Part shown: piece by piece, positions 22,263-35,003 of the stretch
How positions within the stretch are numbered: the stretch's first letter is position 1
Layout: every line of letters starts with the position of its first letter
Assembly: GCF_019175285.1 (NCBI RefSeq)
Contig: NC_056524.1
Coordinates: 148,143,565 to 148,207,564, forward strand
From: Sceloporus undulatus
Taxonomy: Eukaryota > Chordata > Lepidosauria > Squamata > Phrynosomatidae
Length of the DNA stretch: 64,000 nt
Direction: 5' to 3'
The notes under the pieces: model-generated
Told to the model about the DNA's origin: nothing
What the model saw: the letters and a program-made list of their open reading frames with translations, nothing else
Databases searched by the model: none
Program-made: the position numbers and the translations under genes

Positions 22263-23140
22263 ACTGCTACTGCAAATGAAATCTGTGTGATGCCAAGTGC
22301 AAGAACAGAGAGGCCAGCTTTCAAAAGCTGCATGGAACTCTTGCTCAGGAATAACAGATAAATCAGTTTTTAGATTTCTTGTTTTGGGACAGGCCCATGC
22401 AGTACAGCATGTGGAGAGTCTTTATTTCTCACTACTAGCAACTTCTGGAAAGACTGAAGTTTTGTACTGGATATGATGGTAGCACGGGACAATACATCAT
22501 TTTCAGAAAGGTCACCAAGAAGGTTACATGGAGGGGGAGGGTTGCTAGCAGGCCTGATGGGGATAAGCTGAGCTCATCTGCCAGGTAACAGCCTTCTCCT
22601 TTTTTACATTCACCCACTTCCCCTTTTTTTTGTTCTGGTGTACGTTTTGAACTTGGTTAATGGGGAGAGAAGCACTGGGATGGGACAGAGGCAGGTTTAT
22701 TTGGATCACAGCTGGTGCTGGTTCCTGGCACCATAACTAAAAATGGGCTAGGAACCATGTCACTTGCCTAGTTCTGAAGTTCTTATCCTATCCCAATGAA
22801 TGCAGTTACAGTGTTCATTCCTTTGCCGCTGAAAGAAATCCCCCCTAATCCCACAGTTAATTCCTCCCTGATCTGATTAGATGCTGCCTGCATGTTTTGT
22901 ATTGCTGCTGAGTACAGATTTACCTGGCAGGAGCCATTTGCTGTGCCTGCTTCCTCCAAGCAGCAAGCACAGAGCTGCAGGCATGTCCTAGAAGGCAGCC
23001 AGCCATGACTAGACTGTAGCCCTGTCCTGGCTGCATTTTTATACTCAGGCACCAGCCCTCATGCCCCAAGTAAATCTGTCACCCCTGCCATGGTTTTTAT
23101 CTGATAGCTGTTATACTGACTGCATCTTTTCTTTTGATAG
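22263..23140. other. PSD intron, unassigned
   Basis: No repeat recognised. It ends with the acceptor CTTTTCTTTTGATAG. Confidence 0.4.
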
Positions 23141-23211
23141 CCCCAAGAGGAAAGCGAGGATGGAAGACTTTCCATGGAATCCTGAAAGGAATGATCCTCT
23201 ATCTGCAGAAG
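23141..23211 (+). CDS. PSD: PSD (EFA6A) exon, start of PH domain
   Basis: It follows TTTTCTTTTGATAG and precedes GTATAAAG. It has 71 bases: two bases plus 23 codons. The translation PRGKRGWKTFHGILKGMILY then LQK is the beta1-beta2 part of the PH domain of PSD, an ARF6 guanine-nucleotide exchange factor of neuronal and epithelial plasma membrane. The KRGW motif is the inositide-contacting start of the domain. FHGILKGMILYLQK favours PSD over PSD2, PSD3 and PSD4 (PSD3 has FYAVLKGTVLYLQK). The phase joins the exon at 18625-18796 across a 4.3-kb intron. The following exon (relative: EEYKPGKALSE) is not seen before the gap at 23698. Confidence 0.92.
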
Positions 23212-23697
23212 GTATAAAGCCCCACCCCTAGAAAGTGGAACTAAATCACCCTGACTCCATGGGGTCTGTAAAAACAAGAGCACCTGAAAATAAACTTGTG
23301 CATGAATTGTTATGCTTCTGTTACAATTAAGAGATTGATCCTGAGTTATTCATACCATGTGTAGATTATTTCAAGCAAGTGGAACTTGAAGTTACTCATG
23401 ATTAACTAAAGTCCCACTGATGTTAGTAGATCTACTCTCACTATGGATCCAATTCATCATCTTCATGAAACTGAACACCTAAATAAGAAATCTGGCACAT
23501 GAAACAGAAAAAAGAGTGAAGGGGCAAGGAACTGAAACAAGTGAGAGAGAAAAACCAAGGCATGGTGGTGTCCTTTTTCGCCTACTTCCTCCTTGCTTGT
23601 GTCGATGTTAGGCTGCTATTACCGTGTACATAACCATGCACTTAGGGATGGCTTCCCAAACCTGGCTCATAGCATGCATTTACATGCCCAATCTCTA
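23212..23697. other. Presumed PSD intron
   Basis: Nothing recognised. Confidence 0.4.
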
Positions 23698-23797
23698 NNN
23701 NNNNNNNNNNNNNNNNNNNNNNNNNNNNNNNNNNNNNNNNNNNNNNNNNNNNNNNNNNNNNNNNNNNNNNNNNNNNNNNNNNNNNNNNNNNNNNNNN
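23698..23797. other. Assembly gap, 100 N
   Basis: Exactly 100 N. Confidence 0.99.
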
Positions 23798-24892
23798 CCG
23801 ATCAGCGATTTGCTGTAAATCGTAGTGGGAACAACCCCCTAGTCAAGGGTACTGAAGTGTGGAACAAGCTTTAGGAGGAGATAAGACCATGCCAAAGCTT
23901 CTCTGTTAGCACAGAATGCTACAAAACCCACTTGTTTGTCCTGTGACAGAAAAAAAAAATCAGGTCAAAAAATTATTAACTGGTTGATATGTCTGTATCC
24001 TCAGTTAAACATATATAAAATCTGAAACTGTCACAAAATCTAGTATAAATGGAATCATATATAGTGTAAAATGCACTGAATGAGTGGGAAGCAATGTACA
24101 AACAGGACTAAATAGTAAATTTAAATATGCTCAGCTCCAAATCCAGTTCTTCAGTGTTAAAGATCCAGGATAAAGGGCAGTAGTAAAGGTTGAGAACAGG
24201 AAAAAAAAAAAATCCCACTGACAGAGATCAAACAGCACAAGCACCTGCAGAGATATCTGATAGGAACAGCTGTGTGCAGGTTCATGTGAAGAGCATAATA
24301 TGAAGGTGGGTTTGTGTGGAGAGATGGCATTTGAGACAAGCTGTTTATGGCTTAAAATTTAAAATCAGCGTGTTGGATCTGGAAACAGATTAAGAACCAG
24401 TGAAGCTGTTCCGGGGCTTGAGAGATATTTTCCATATGCCTGTTCCAAGTAAGTAAATCTATTGCCATGTTCTGTAATATATGTACTTCCTAGACCTGGG
24501 TAAGAATCACACAACTTTCCTGCCCCTAGCCAGCATAGTCAGTGGTGAGGAATGCTGGGTATAGCAGCCCACCAGGCCCTATGATTTCCAGCCTGATTCT
24601 GGAGAATTTTGAAAGGCAGGCCCAACCACAGTGGGGAATGCTAGTCTGAATAGGAAGTTTCCATGCCATAAGTATCTGTGGCCGGACTGTCTGTCCATTG
24701 AATTAAATTGGCACACTAAACAATGGACATTTGTAGTGCTTTGGACATACAAAGATAGGTCTGAGTTTGGCAGTAGCTGCCTGGACACTGAACATAAATT
24801 GCTCCAGAAGGTGGAACACCACTGGATGGTAACCTCCACCTTGCTGATCTCTTATCTAGCATCTACAGTGATGGTCCATGAATCAAAGAATC
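23798..24892. other. Mostly unassigned, possible LINE ORF scrap at its start
   Basis: The first 80 bases (about 23820-23900: ACTGAAGTGTGGAACAAGCT) faintly resemble the LINE L2 C-terminus. The rest is unassigned. Confidence 0.3.
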
Positions 24893-25440
24893 ATAGAATC
24901 GTAGAGTTGGAAGAAACCACAAGGGCCATCCAGTCCAACTCCCTGCCATGCAGGAAATCCAAATCAAAGCTTCCCCGACAACTGGCCATCCAGCCTCTGC
25001 TTAAAGACCTCCAAGGGCAGGGACCTCTATTCACCCTCCGAGGGGTGCATTCCACTGTCGAACAGCCCTTACTGTCAGGAAGTTCCTCCTAATGTTCAGG
25101 TGGAATCTCTTTTCCTGTAGCTTGCATCCATGTTCCGGGTCCTGTTCTCTGGGCGGCAGAAGAAAACAAGCCTGCTCCCTCCTCCATATGCCATCCTTCA
25201 AATATTTAAACAGGGCTCTCATATCACCTCTTAACCTTCTTTCTCCAGGCTAAACATCCCCAGCTCCTAGTCGTTCCTCATAGGGATGGTTTCCAGACCT
25301 TTCACCATTTTTGTCGCCCTCCTTTGGACACGCTCCAGTTTCTCAATTGTCCTTCTGAATTGTGGTGCCAGAACTGGACACAATATTCTAGGTGGGGTCT
25401 GACCAGAGCAGAATACTGCGCACTATTACTTCTCTTGGTC
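24893..25440 (-). mobile_element. CR1 LINE 3' portion
   Basis: It starts with ATCATAGAATCGTAGAGTTG and reads backward through LNIRRNFLTVRAVRQWN, then GCCTGGAGAAAGAAGGTTAA and the CCAGTTCTGG block. It ends where a second, opposite CR1 tail begins. Confidence 0.93.
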
Positions 25441-25447
25441 TTCTTCT

Positions 25448-25565
25448 TGAAGGTTTCTAGCAGAGGCTGGATGGCATCTGTCGGGAGTGCTTTGGTTGTG
25501 AGTCCTGCATGGCAAGTAGTTGGATTGGAGGACCTTGTGGCTCTTCAAACTCCATGATTCTGTGA
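25448..25565 (+). mobile_element. CR1 LINE 3' tail, opposite orientation
   Basis: GCAGAGGCTGGATGGCATCT ... GTGGCTCTTCAAACTCCATG ATTCTGTGA is a forward CR1 3' end placed head-to-head with the preceding reverse copy. Confidence 0.85.
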
Positions 25566-26150
25566 AGGTGTTACAGGAACAACCAGGAGTGACCACATTA
25601 CATCATTTGAAGTCACTCCACGGCTGCCCTTAGTTTCGGCACTTACAAGGGTGGTCATTACCTTAAAAACCCTTCATGGCTTGGGCCTAACTATAGTTAA
25701 GGATCGCCTTCTTCCGTACAATTGTTCTGTGCATCAGATCCTCTGGGGGGAACCTGTTGCAGTCCGTAAGATTGACTGCGGACCTTCCGAGGTTTTCTCC
25801 ACGTCGCTCCCACCTTATGGAATGCCTGCTGGGCGAGGATCTGTCAATTACCAACCTGATAGCTTTAAGAAGCTGTCAAGATGGATCCTTCCAGGAGGCC
25901 TTCCAGAATAGCCCCGGCCAAAAAGATCCACGTAAAGATCCCCCCATATATAGTACATATACCTGTAATCATTCTGCTCACCGTTGTTGTATTGTTGTAT
26001 TATTGTTTTAGATTTTTGTTGTTTGTAATTTAATTGTTAGAACTGTTTAATCCTTTTTTAAGGGGGGAGGTTGTATATACTGCTGTTCATTTAATGTTGT
26101 ACGCCGCTTAACAAAAGCGGGATATAAATAATTTTTTTATTATTCTATAT
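25566..26150 (+). mobile_element. L2 LINE C-terminal ORF plus 3' UTR and tail
   Basis: The encoded wording includes TLHGLGLTIVKDRLLPYN, the C-terminal region of L2-type ORF2 (relative: KALHGLGPTYLRDRLLPYN). It ends in CCGCTTAACAAAAGCGGGAT and ATAAATAATTTTTTTATTA. The same family forms the insertion at 55941-56483. Confidence 0.75.
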
Positions 26151-27061
26151 TATAAGGTAGCCCCAATCAACCCGGAGACATGCTGCATCCACAGGCAATG
26201 CTAAGTACCTCCCAGGTGTGAATTACAAGTTGCTCTCCTGAAGCTGTTAACTAGTTTAAAAAGTCAACAAAGTCAAAGATTTTCAAAGCAGTGGTGTGAG
26301 AGTGAAGAGTCTTTTCTAGGACATAAGGTGGCTGTATCGTGAATATCAACTTTTACTTGATTGTGAAGGTCAGGTCTAGGTCGACCTCTGGGCGCCACTA
26401 TACTCTTTCATTGTACAGAATCACTGAACGATTGAGGCAGTGAAGAGAGACTTGGAGGAGGGTGGGTATGGCTGTTGGGGGGGGAGTGCTTACTTAGGCC
26501 CAACAATGGTGGAAGGTGGAGGTTGTGGAGTTACATGTGTGGGGAGGAGGAGGGATGCTGAGGCAAAACAAGGTGGGCTAGAAGTGAAGTAGGGATGAAT
26601 ATGTTGTGTTACTGAACCAAGGCCGCAAGTTGATAATTAAAAATCTGCAAGTCACAAGTTGTATCAGGCATCATTTATTGCTGAGTCCCAAGTCCAAAGA
26701 CCCTATTGCATGGAGTTAAAACCTTGGCTTACCTTCCCAAATCACTGCTAATTGGGAGGCAGCCAGGTCCTATCACACAGAAATTGCTGCCAAATTGCTG
26801 CCAGGTCCTATAAACCCTTGGTGGACATTTTTAGAGCTGGATGCTTCGGAGTGGGCATGCGATAGAGTCCCAAGTCAAGTCGTTACAGCAACTTTAAGTC
26901 CATTTGAATCCAAGTAAGTTGACTCAAAAGTACATCACTGGTTGTCTTCTTACCCACTGTTCAAAAACATGAGGTCAAGTTTGTTCTTTAATCCATCCTT
27001 TCTAATTGCTTCCAAATTACATGAATGTGATTGGCTTCAACCTCTTGCATAGTTCTATAAG
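26151..27061. other. Unassigned sequence
   Basis: Nothing recognised. Confidence 0.3.
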
Positions 27062-27126
27062 TTTTCTGTAGCAGGGCGTTGATGGAGACCCTGTGGGTCT
27101 CTTCCAACTCTATGATTCTATGATTC
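27062..27126 (+). mobile_element. CR1 3' tail remnant
   Basis: GGTCTCTTCCAACTCTATGA followed by (TTCTATGA)2 is the forward CR1 end. Confidence 0.85.
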
Positions 27127-27477
27127 TAGTAAACAGTTTACAGAGGCGTTCAGACTGTTTGATAAGATCTCGAGTTTCGACAAAGTGAATATTGTTTAAA
27201 ATTTGATTTTTGGAAGTCTGCATTGAAAGGGTATTTAAAACTTTATACAATCCTATCTGAGAATAGGGTACAGTCCATTCCAGGAATGAGCAAAATAACC
27301 GACACGTGAAAGGGCTAAAAAATCTTTGGAGAAGTACTTTTCAAAACCTGGAAAGAGAACAACCAGTTTGCAAATCTTTTGAAGAATAATACTTTAAGCT
27401 GCCAGATGATGAATCAGGAAGAAGAGAAGTTTTTGGACTTTTGACTTATACTACTTTAAAAGCTGATTTGCAGGTCA

Positions 27478-28159
27478 TAGGGTTGGAAGAGCCACAAGGG
27501 ATATCCAGTCCAACCCCATTCTGCCATGCAGGAACTCTCAATCAAAGCATACCAACAGCCTCTGTTTAAAGACTTCCAAGGAAAAGAATCTACTCACTTC
27601 CAAGGGAGTGTATTCCACTGTCTAACAGCTCTTATTGTCAGGAGTTCCCCCTAATGTTGAGGTGAATCTTTTCCTGTAGCTTGCATCAATTGTTCTGAGT
27701 CCTATTCTCTGGATCGCAGAAAACAAGCTTGCCCATCCTGCATATGTGACATCCCTTCAAATATTTAAACAAGGGCTATCATCACCTCTTAATCTCTCTT
27801 CTCCAGGCTAAAACATTCCCAGTTCTTAAATCTCTCCTCCTAAGTCCATGGTTTCCGGACCCTTCACCATTTGGTTGTCCTCTCTGGACACACTCGAGCT
27901 TCTCAATCCTTTTGAATTTGGTGCCCAGTAAACTGGACAGAGTATTCCAGGTGAGGCCTGACCAAAGCAAATAGAGTGCCACTATTATTTCCTTTGATCT
28001 AGACACTATGTATTCTACTGATGCAGCCAGGAATCAATTGGCCTTTTCACTTCCACATCAACTGTTTATTATGTTCAACTTGTGGTCTACTAGATTCCTA
28101 GATCCCTCACATGTGTCTCCTAAGCGAGGTGTCCCCCATCCTTTATCTATGCATTTCTA

Positions 28160-28190
<31 letters not shown>

Positions 28191-28505
28191 TTCTTATATT
28201 ATTATTATTTCTTTTTGTCATTTGGTCAGCTTTTCATCTATTAAGGTCATTATGAATTTTGATCCTGTCCTCTGGGGGTATTAGCTATTCCTCCTAATTT
28301 GGTGTCATCTGCAAAATTTGATGAGTATGCCCCCAATTTTGTCCTCCAAGTCATGATAAAGATGTCGAAGCACTGGGCCCAGGACGCGAGCCTGTGGGAC
28401 TCCACTGTCACTTCTCTCCAGGATGAAAAAGGGAGCAATTGTGTGAGCACCCTTTGGCTTCTGCCAGTAAACCATTCACAAATCCATGTAACAGTTACCT
28501 TGTAG
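27478..28505 (-). mobile_element. CR1 LINE, about 1 kb, with ATT microsatellite inside
   Basis: Reverse CR1 from GGGTTGGAAGAGCCACAAGG through GGATCGCAGAAAACAAGC, to the RT-distal block (GCACTGGGCCCAGGACGCGA; reverse frame [13 protein letters not shown] near 28280-28330 is the CR1 RT FADD box). It is interrupted at about 28161-28210 by (ATT)n. FADD is kept but frames are broken. Confidence 0.9.
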
Positions 28506-30164
28506 GGTAGGACTCTTGGGACTGTGGTGAAGACTTCCCACCTTTGATTTAAGAAAGAAGAGAAAGGAATAATTAATAGGCTTGGAGGCATTTTAACATA
28601 AAGGCTGTGTGCATTAACTGCAAAGGGGACCACCACATACTCCCATTTAGCATGACAACCATCTGCTAGCCCTAACAACGGGTCCGATACACATACTTGG
28701 TCAATTAAAAACCTTCAGTGTCAGTGTGGTACAGTAACTTTTATGGAGTATCACATGTACAAAGCAGCCCAGCTCTTTTGGGCTTCAGTGATCCTTCAAC
28801 ACAAAACTCTCAGATCCTTAGGCTTCCTAATGTTACCACAATATGAAGGACAAAATTCTTTATTTGATTTCTGTATTTCTTGATATAGATTTAAGAAGTG
28901 AGACATCGCGGTTTCAGTTTTGGCTTATCAAAAGCTAATTTAAATTTTCAACTGATTCATTTTTTCAAAACATTCACATTGACCATCCTACATTTAAATT
29001 TATTTTCTTCTGCTCCCTTCCTGATAAAGGATTGCTCACTGTATTAAAAAGGAATTGGTTTAGTACACTGAAGTAAATAGTGCAAATGAACTAAGGGACC
29101 CCTTGTCTTTAGCGTAACTACTCCCATTAACATACGGTACTTTAAGATTATCTGGTCTAGGTTTCATGGGACTACACCCACAATATGCGTTTGCCCAGGA
29201 CATTTACTGGAAGGAAGATTTTAAAATAAGCACACATGACCTTCAAGCAAGACTTAACCTCTTAACTGAGCATGCAGGCACTTCCTAAGATAGAATGGTT
29301 ATGAAGTGCATCCAAGTTAAAAGTTCTGGTGCCTTCCCACAATATGCTGTATGTTTACATTTGGGTTTATCGCCTAAAGAAAGTATTTAGGACAAGGAGA
29401 ATGTTTCTAAAACTGAAGAAATGGACATAAGTATCTGAGGGCACTTTTGTGATGCACCTTTGTGTTTCAGGGACATATTAGACAATCAAAACAACACAAG
29501 CCAACACCCAGTAGGAGGAAAAACAGCTCAAATTGGGCAAAAGATTGTGGAAGTAGAGTAAAACGGATCTAGCCACAGGTCCTCCATGTCCTGGGCTAAA
29601 TCCAATTTCAGGCCCAACTGAGGCAGATCCATGAGTTTCAACACTAAGTATGTTTTGTTGATTTAAATGGGTCTACTCTGGTTGGAATGGGAATTTTCTT
29701 CTCTGGTTTTACACTAGGATGCAACCTGCAGAAATCTTTCCGCTAGTGGAACATGCTTACAGAAAAATTTACTGGGCAGTTACATAAGTTACTCAACACT
29801 AGCTCACAATTCTAGCACTGAGCTACTATGACATAAAATTAGAAGCCTTCTTGATAAGACAAAATTTACTTCCATAAATTTCAAATGGCCAATTAATGGG
29901 GGTTTGACTTTTGCAAATCTTAGAATATCTCAACAACCAGATCAGTCAATGCATATTACAACTTCCATACCTAGCAATGGTTACAGGGGATCCACTGGTG
30001 TCCGTAAAAGCACACCCATCTGCAACTGCCTTTTCAGTTCATGTAAGACCAGGTTCCCTTTAGAGATTTGGTGTTGTGTAATCTATACTTCAAACTACAG
30101 CATTTCCAAGGGAGGGGGTAATGAAGAGCAGTTACATATTTACTTCTTGACTGTTATGATTTTT
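28506..30164. other. Unassigned sequence
   Basis: AT-rich with no repeat or exon recognised. Confidence 0.35.
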
Positions 30165-30330
30165 TGACCATGGAATGGACTGTCTTGAAAGATGGTGACT
30201 CTCCTTCTTTGGAGGTCTGAAATAGGTTGGATGGCCAACTATAAGAAGTTCTTCAGTTGTGGTATTCCTGCATGACGGGGGATGGACGAAATGGTCCTTC
30301 TGTCTCCTTTCCAACTCTATGATTCCCAGG
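30165..30330 (+). mobile_element. CR1 3' end
   Basis: It contains GATGGTGACTCTCCTTCTTT, TGGTATTCCTGCATGACGG and CTTTCCAACTCTATGATTCC in CR1 order. Confidence 0.82.
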
Positions 30331-33300
30331 GAATTATCATACTACAGAGAATTACCTATATGCTGCAGAGGACAGTAGTTAGGTTTCCTAGTTTCCGTGC
30401 AGAGATGCGAGAGCACCAGACCCCACGCATGATTTGGGGTTCTCAGGAGTTTTAATCAGGGTGAGCAAAACCCACCAAAATTTGCCTTCCTGGGGACCAC
30501 AGTTATGCTCAATCAATCTAAGGACTTAAGGGAAACACTTCTGTAATGTACTGCTAGGCTATCCCAGGAGTGAGTAAACCTATTGGGGGTAATTTTGCAC
30601 CCATACCAAAAGCTTGGCTAAGGAGAACATAAGGCTACAAAGGGTGGATGGGGGTGGGAGGCTGTATATAGGACTATGGACAACACACTTCCTCCACTCC
30701 AATTTAGTTAGTTATTTTGTATCATGCATGGGAATTACTGCAGTGACCACTTTTAACTACTGATAGTGAAGTGCTATAAGGGAACTAAGCCACCAACTGT
30801 ATGAAGCCCAGCTTTCTCCTCGCCTAGGCTCCAAAAATGCTGATTGCTTGATATCAGGTAGTGAGAACAAAATAGAATACAAGGATCTCAAGAAAAAAGG
30901 TGAAGTGTAAAACAATCGAACTCAGCTAGATGCAAAGTCTAAGTGCCACTGAAGCTAGTTAAGTCATTCCACACATCTTTCCAGGGGATCTATTTTATCA
31001 TTCCCTCCACTATTATGGGCCAAGAGTTAGGACATCTTCTGCTTCCCTATCTGTCACATGGGAGTTTTCAAGGCAGAACCATCCTTAAACATCAACTCTT
31101 GATACAGAGGCAGAGCCTACACTGCTTATCATGGTAGATGTGGCCACTACACTTTGGGGGGTCTCTGTCCACTTCCTAACAAGCGGGTGTTATGCTGGTT
31201 TCATATAGTATGCAGTTTTAAGGTGTGTGGCATAATGTAATCATGTTCATCTATTAGAAAGTGAAGCTAATACCTTTATTGTGCTTCCTTTTAGAATTTA
31301 GGAACTGTTTCCTGAAATTTGATATATCTGTTCCATCGTTCACCCAGGACTACCTACTCACACCTACTTCAGTGAGAAGGGAACATATGACACAAAACAC
31401 ACACACCCCACACAGGAGTATGTCTCCTGTACACAAAAGCATGACATTGAGAGTGTGCAATGTTTCAGGACTCTGAGTGCAAACATCTACTCTGCAGCCT
31501 TATATACCAAAAAGGCAATTGGCAGGGGTAAAGAAAAATATTTTTTCAACTTTGTAGGAAGATGTTCAGTGGACAACTTAGCTCTCAATTCAAGGACAAT
31601 TCAAACAAATGTTGCCTGTTAACGCTTAGTGAGCTGTGCCTCACAAATTACATTTCTGAAGTTTTCCCCAAGTGATTTGTACCTGTCTGTGATCAATACA
31701 AAATTGGGTAAAACTGCTTCAGCACCAATGGCAACCATGGTTTGCTGCAACTTCACAGAAGCAAGTTCAATCCCTCTGAATATCCTTAATCATATATCTT
31801 GTATAGCAGTTAACTAGGATGCATCTTCAGTGGCCAGTAGTCATTCTGTCCATTTTAATGCAACTAGTTTGTTTTTCCAACCCACACAAGAAATTTTTGT
31901 AGCCCAATGCAGTGTGAAACAGGCCTGATCTTTGAGTTTTCAGCAGCAGTTCTGACAGCTCTAGATACAAACAGTCCTCAGGAATCACTGAATTGCCCTC
32001 CCATTATATTGAGATTAATAAATGGGGCAAAGCCACACATCCTCAAGGAACTAGGGCCCGCTGCAGTGGAGGTTCCACATTAGTTCCCACCACGACTGCG
32101 CAAATGCTTAGGCTGGATTCCACCCACATCATGACAATGCTTCACCTCAAAGCCCGTGCTTGGGACAGTATTCTGCCAAGGTCCTACCAAAAGAAAACAT
32201 GCCAAAGTTAAAATGGTCGGAACCAATATCCTTTCAACAGTTTTCTACGACAGGCACCATATTCTCTGGAGAATTGGGAAAGAATTACTCTGAGAGATCC
32301 TAAATTAGTCCCCAGCATCTCCATTTGAGGCTATCAGACAGCAGGATTGGAGGAAGGCCTTGAAAGGCCTGGAGATGCTGTTACATGGGCCAGCATTTAT
32401 CATTACAAGCGCTTCATATATACAGCACATTAACTGGAGGTAGGCAAGTGTGGCAGGAAAACATTTCAGTTTGTTTTAGGTCTGAGGTGGAATGGATGTG
32501 AAATCTGAGATAAAAAATACCAGATAAGAACGCTCAATACAGATAGGGTAATTTTACTTCCAAAGTAGAAAATGTCTCTCATAAGATTCAGAATCTTTTT
32601 GCTTTGATTTCATTATATCAAAAAAAAAGAAAAGAAAAAAGAGGCTGTTGATCCCATCTCTAGAAATACAGGTTACAGAGAGAGAAAGGTGGGACCTAAG
32701 CAGAATGAAGGCTCGAAGCTATTTTGCGTTGATGGACTTTCTGGATATTTCATACAGCAGGATAAGGATTTATCACAGAGAAGGATTTTATCCTAGGGGA
32801 AAAAAATCCTAGGGAAGGATTTTTTCAGGGAGATTTTTAACAGCCTCCCTTAAGCATTCTGTCTTGTGAGGATAAAACCATAACTGCCACTTTGAGTTCC
32901 TGAGGAAGAGGGATATATGTAATATGTGCATGCAATGTTTTTACTCCCAGCCTACAAATTCCTAATGGAGTTGTTCTTGACCCGCAGGCAGCCTGTAGAG
33001 CCAGGTGCTCCATTCAGGACGAGGCTTTTGCAACCTTCTCTACTGCTGCATCACCAACATTTGCATTGACAGCCAACGGAGGGATTCAGTCCATGGCACC
33101 CTCTGTGCAAGATAGCAAATGGGCTTCTCCTTCAGCTGTCGGGCAGGCTGTAAGATCCAAGAATTCAAGCTCCTTGCAGTGGTCAGCCAGGCTCCGCAGA
33201 GAGGGAGACTGTCCACCCACTCACAATGGGCCAGAGAGGTGGTGTAATTGGGGCAGCTCAGGAAATGGCCACCAGAGCATGTGCCGACCCCAGCTGTGTG

Positions 33301-33615
33301 CAGCCATTTAAGAAATCCGTTGCAAGTGGTGGTTTGGCCAAACAGGAAGCAGCTCCTTGTCAGTTAGCCAACCAGAACAGTTCTGCAAGGCGAGTGTTGC
33401 AGCACCTCTTGTCTTTAAGCAGGGCACAAAAACGCAGCTTTTGGAATATGCTGTCCAACCTCCACAGGCAAGAAACACAAAGTGAATTATAGCAGCATCT
33501 CAAATCCTGCCAACAGTTCTCCCTCTGACTCAACTAACAGCTACATCCAGTAATGCATATGAAGAAACAGCTGAACTGGTTTGTTTATTATTAAGCTGCT
33601 CTATGACCTTCTTTT
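30331..33615. other. Unassigned 3.3 kb, possible non-repeat sequence
   Basis: No repeat recognised. A 33226-33492 forward frame of 88 codons (MGQRGGVIGAAQEMATRA start) has coding-like codon variety but matches no family I know and sits behind a TAA with only a weak acceptor. A reverse frame at about 31634-31795 of some 50 codons also lacks support. Neither is called. Confidence 0.35.
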
Positions 33616-33623
33616 GTCTAAAA

Positions 33624-33752
33624 GCAGGATTCCCAAACTCTTGTCCTTCGGTGGTTGGACTTCAGCTCCCAGAAGCCTCAGCTAACTGGCCATGTTCAGC
33701 GATTCTGGGAGCTGAAGTCCAAAACACCTAGAAGATCAGAGTGGGAATCCTG
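33624..33752. mobile_element. hAT MITE with 8-bp target duplication
   Basis: GCAGGATTCCCAAACT ... GTGGGAATCCTG form the ends. The inner arms GTTGGACTTCAGCTCCCAGA and TCTGGGAGCTGAAGTCCAA are complementary. Flanks GTCTAAAA (33616-33623) and GTCTAAAG (33753-33760) match 7 of 8, the hAT hallmark. Confidence 0.9.
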
Positions 33753-33863
33753 GTCTAAAGGAGACAATTACAAGACAGTGTATACTTACGAAGAAACAAC
33801 TCAGCTCCTGGGAGCAAAGCAGCATACAATGTAATAAATAATCCAAAATATATATTCCCAGAA

Positions 33864-34562
33864 CAGGGGTCAGCAACCTCCGGACCCGTGGAGGCCTGTG
33901 GCCGCCCCCGGCTGCCGCAGCACCACTTGGGGCTTTTCGCCGCTATGGGGCGCTGCCATTTTTTCCCAAAATGGGGCGAAGTCTCACACAACAAAAGGTT
34001 TGCACGGACTTCGCCGCCATTGGCAGTGGCCTCTAAGAGGGCTCTGGGAGGGCTCTGGGAGGGCCGCGTTGCCATCGCTGGGGGCCCCCAAGAGGGCTCC
34101 GCGCGGCGGCAGCGAGCCCCTGGGACGCCCGATGCCACGGCTGGGGGGCCTCAAGAAGGAGTCCGGCAGTGGCAGCGGGCCCTGGGAGGCCCGGTGCCGT
34201 CGATGGGGCTCAGGAGGGCTCTGGCGGCGCCAGCGGGCTCTGGGAGCCCGTTGTCATTGCTGGGGGGCCCAGGAGGGCTCCGGCAGCAAAGAGGGGGAGG
34301 CCTCGCGCTGGCGGCCCCCGCGGTTTTTACCAGCCTCTGACAGGGCTTGGGCCCCGTCGGGGCCGCAAAGGGGGGGGCCTCCAGCGCTGGCGGCCCCTGC
34401 GGCCTTTTCCCGGCCTCTGACGGGGCCTGGGGCCCCGTCAGGGGCTGGCAAAGGGGGAGACCTGGCCCCCGGAGTGGTGGAAGCTCCGCCCCCAGCATGC
34501 GGTCCCCAGTTGTCTGAGGGACAGCCACCTGGCCCCTGGCTCAAAAAGGTTGCCTACCCCTG
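33864..34562. mobile_element. GC-rich hAT-type non-autonomous element
   Basis: Ends CAGGGGTCAGCAACCTCCGG and AGGTTGCCTACCCCTG. Flanks TCCCAGAA and CCCTAGAA agree at 6 of 8. The inside is a GC-rich degenerate tandem repeat on a GGGGGGCC(C)-AGGAGGGCTC theme (about 34080-34300). A 244-codon open frame across it is low-complexity and not a gene. Confidence 0.82.
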
Positions 34563-34570
34563 CCCTAGAA

Positions 34571-35003
34571 ACACAGCTCTGACAAGAACCTTCACACTGA
34601 AACTAAACAGAAAAGTAATCACAATTCAATAAAATCCATGCCCGGATGGTGGAGATAGAAGAACATGAAGTTACCTACTGCAAAAATAAGCATACAGTAA
34701 CATGGAAAGCTTTGCACAAAATAATACACAGTCAGTGACACATATCTATTACCTTCATGCTCTGTGTCCTCATTTTGTATTTTAAAGCTACAACTATTCG
34801 CAACACACCTGAGAGTACTTTTGTTATATCTGAGAAGACCTTTTCTTGTTTTTAGAAGCAGATAAGTGAGATGCACAAGTTGAAAGTTTTTAAACTGCTT
34901 ATTTCTCACAGAACTCTGGACAACTTAAACACAAATATCATAGTAAGATGATGATTTGAAGCTTTACTTTAGTCAGAGATCTGGAGGGCGCTAGACAAAC
35001 TAA
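34571..35003. other. Unassigned sequence
   Basis: Nothing recognised. Confidence 0.3.

Noticed and set aside
31634-31800. About 50-codon reverse frame (start near IELASVKLQQ)
   Set aside because: Too short to exclude chance, with no donor or homology recognised.
33226-33492. 88-codon forward frame with coding-like codons
   Set aside because: No family recognised, and only a weak acceptor upstream. A protein search would decide.
33898-34632. 244-codon forward open frame
   Set aside because: It lies inside a GC-rich non-autonomous hAT element with degenerate tandem repeats; the peptide is Gly/Ala/Arg low-complexity.
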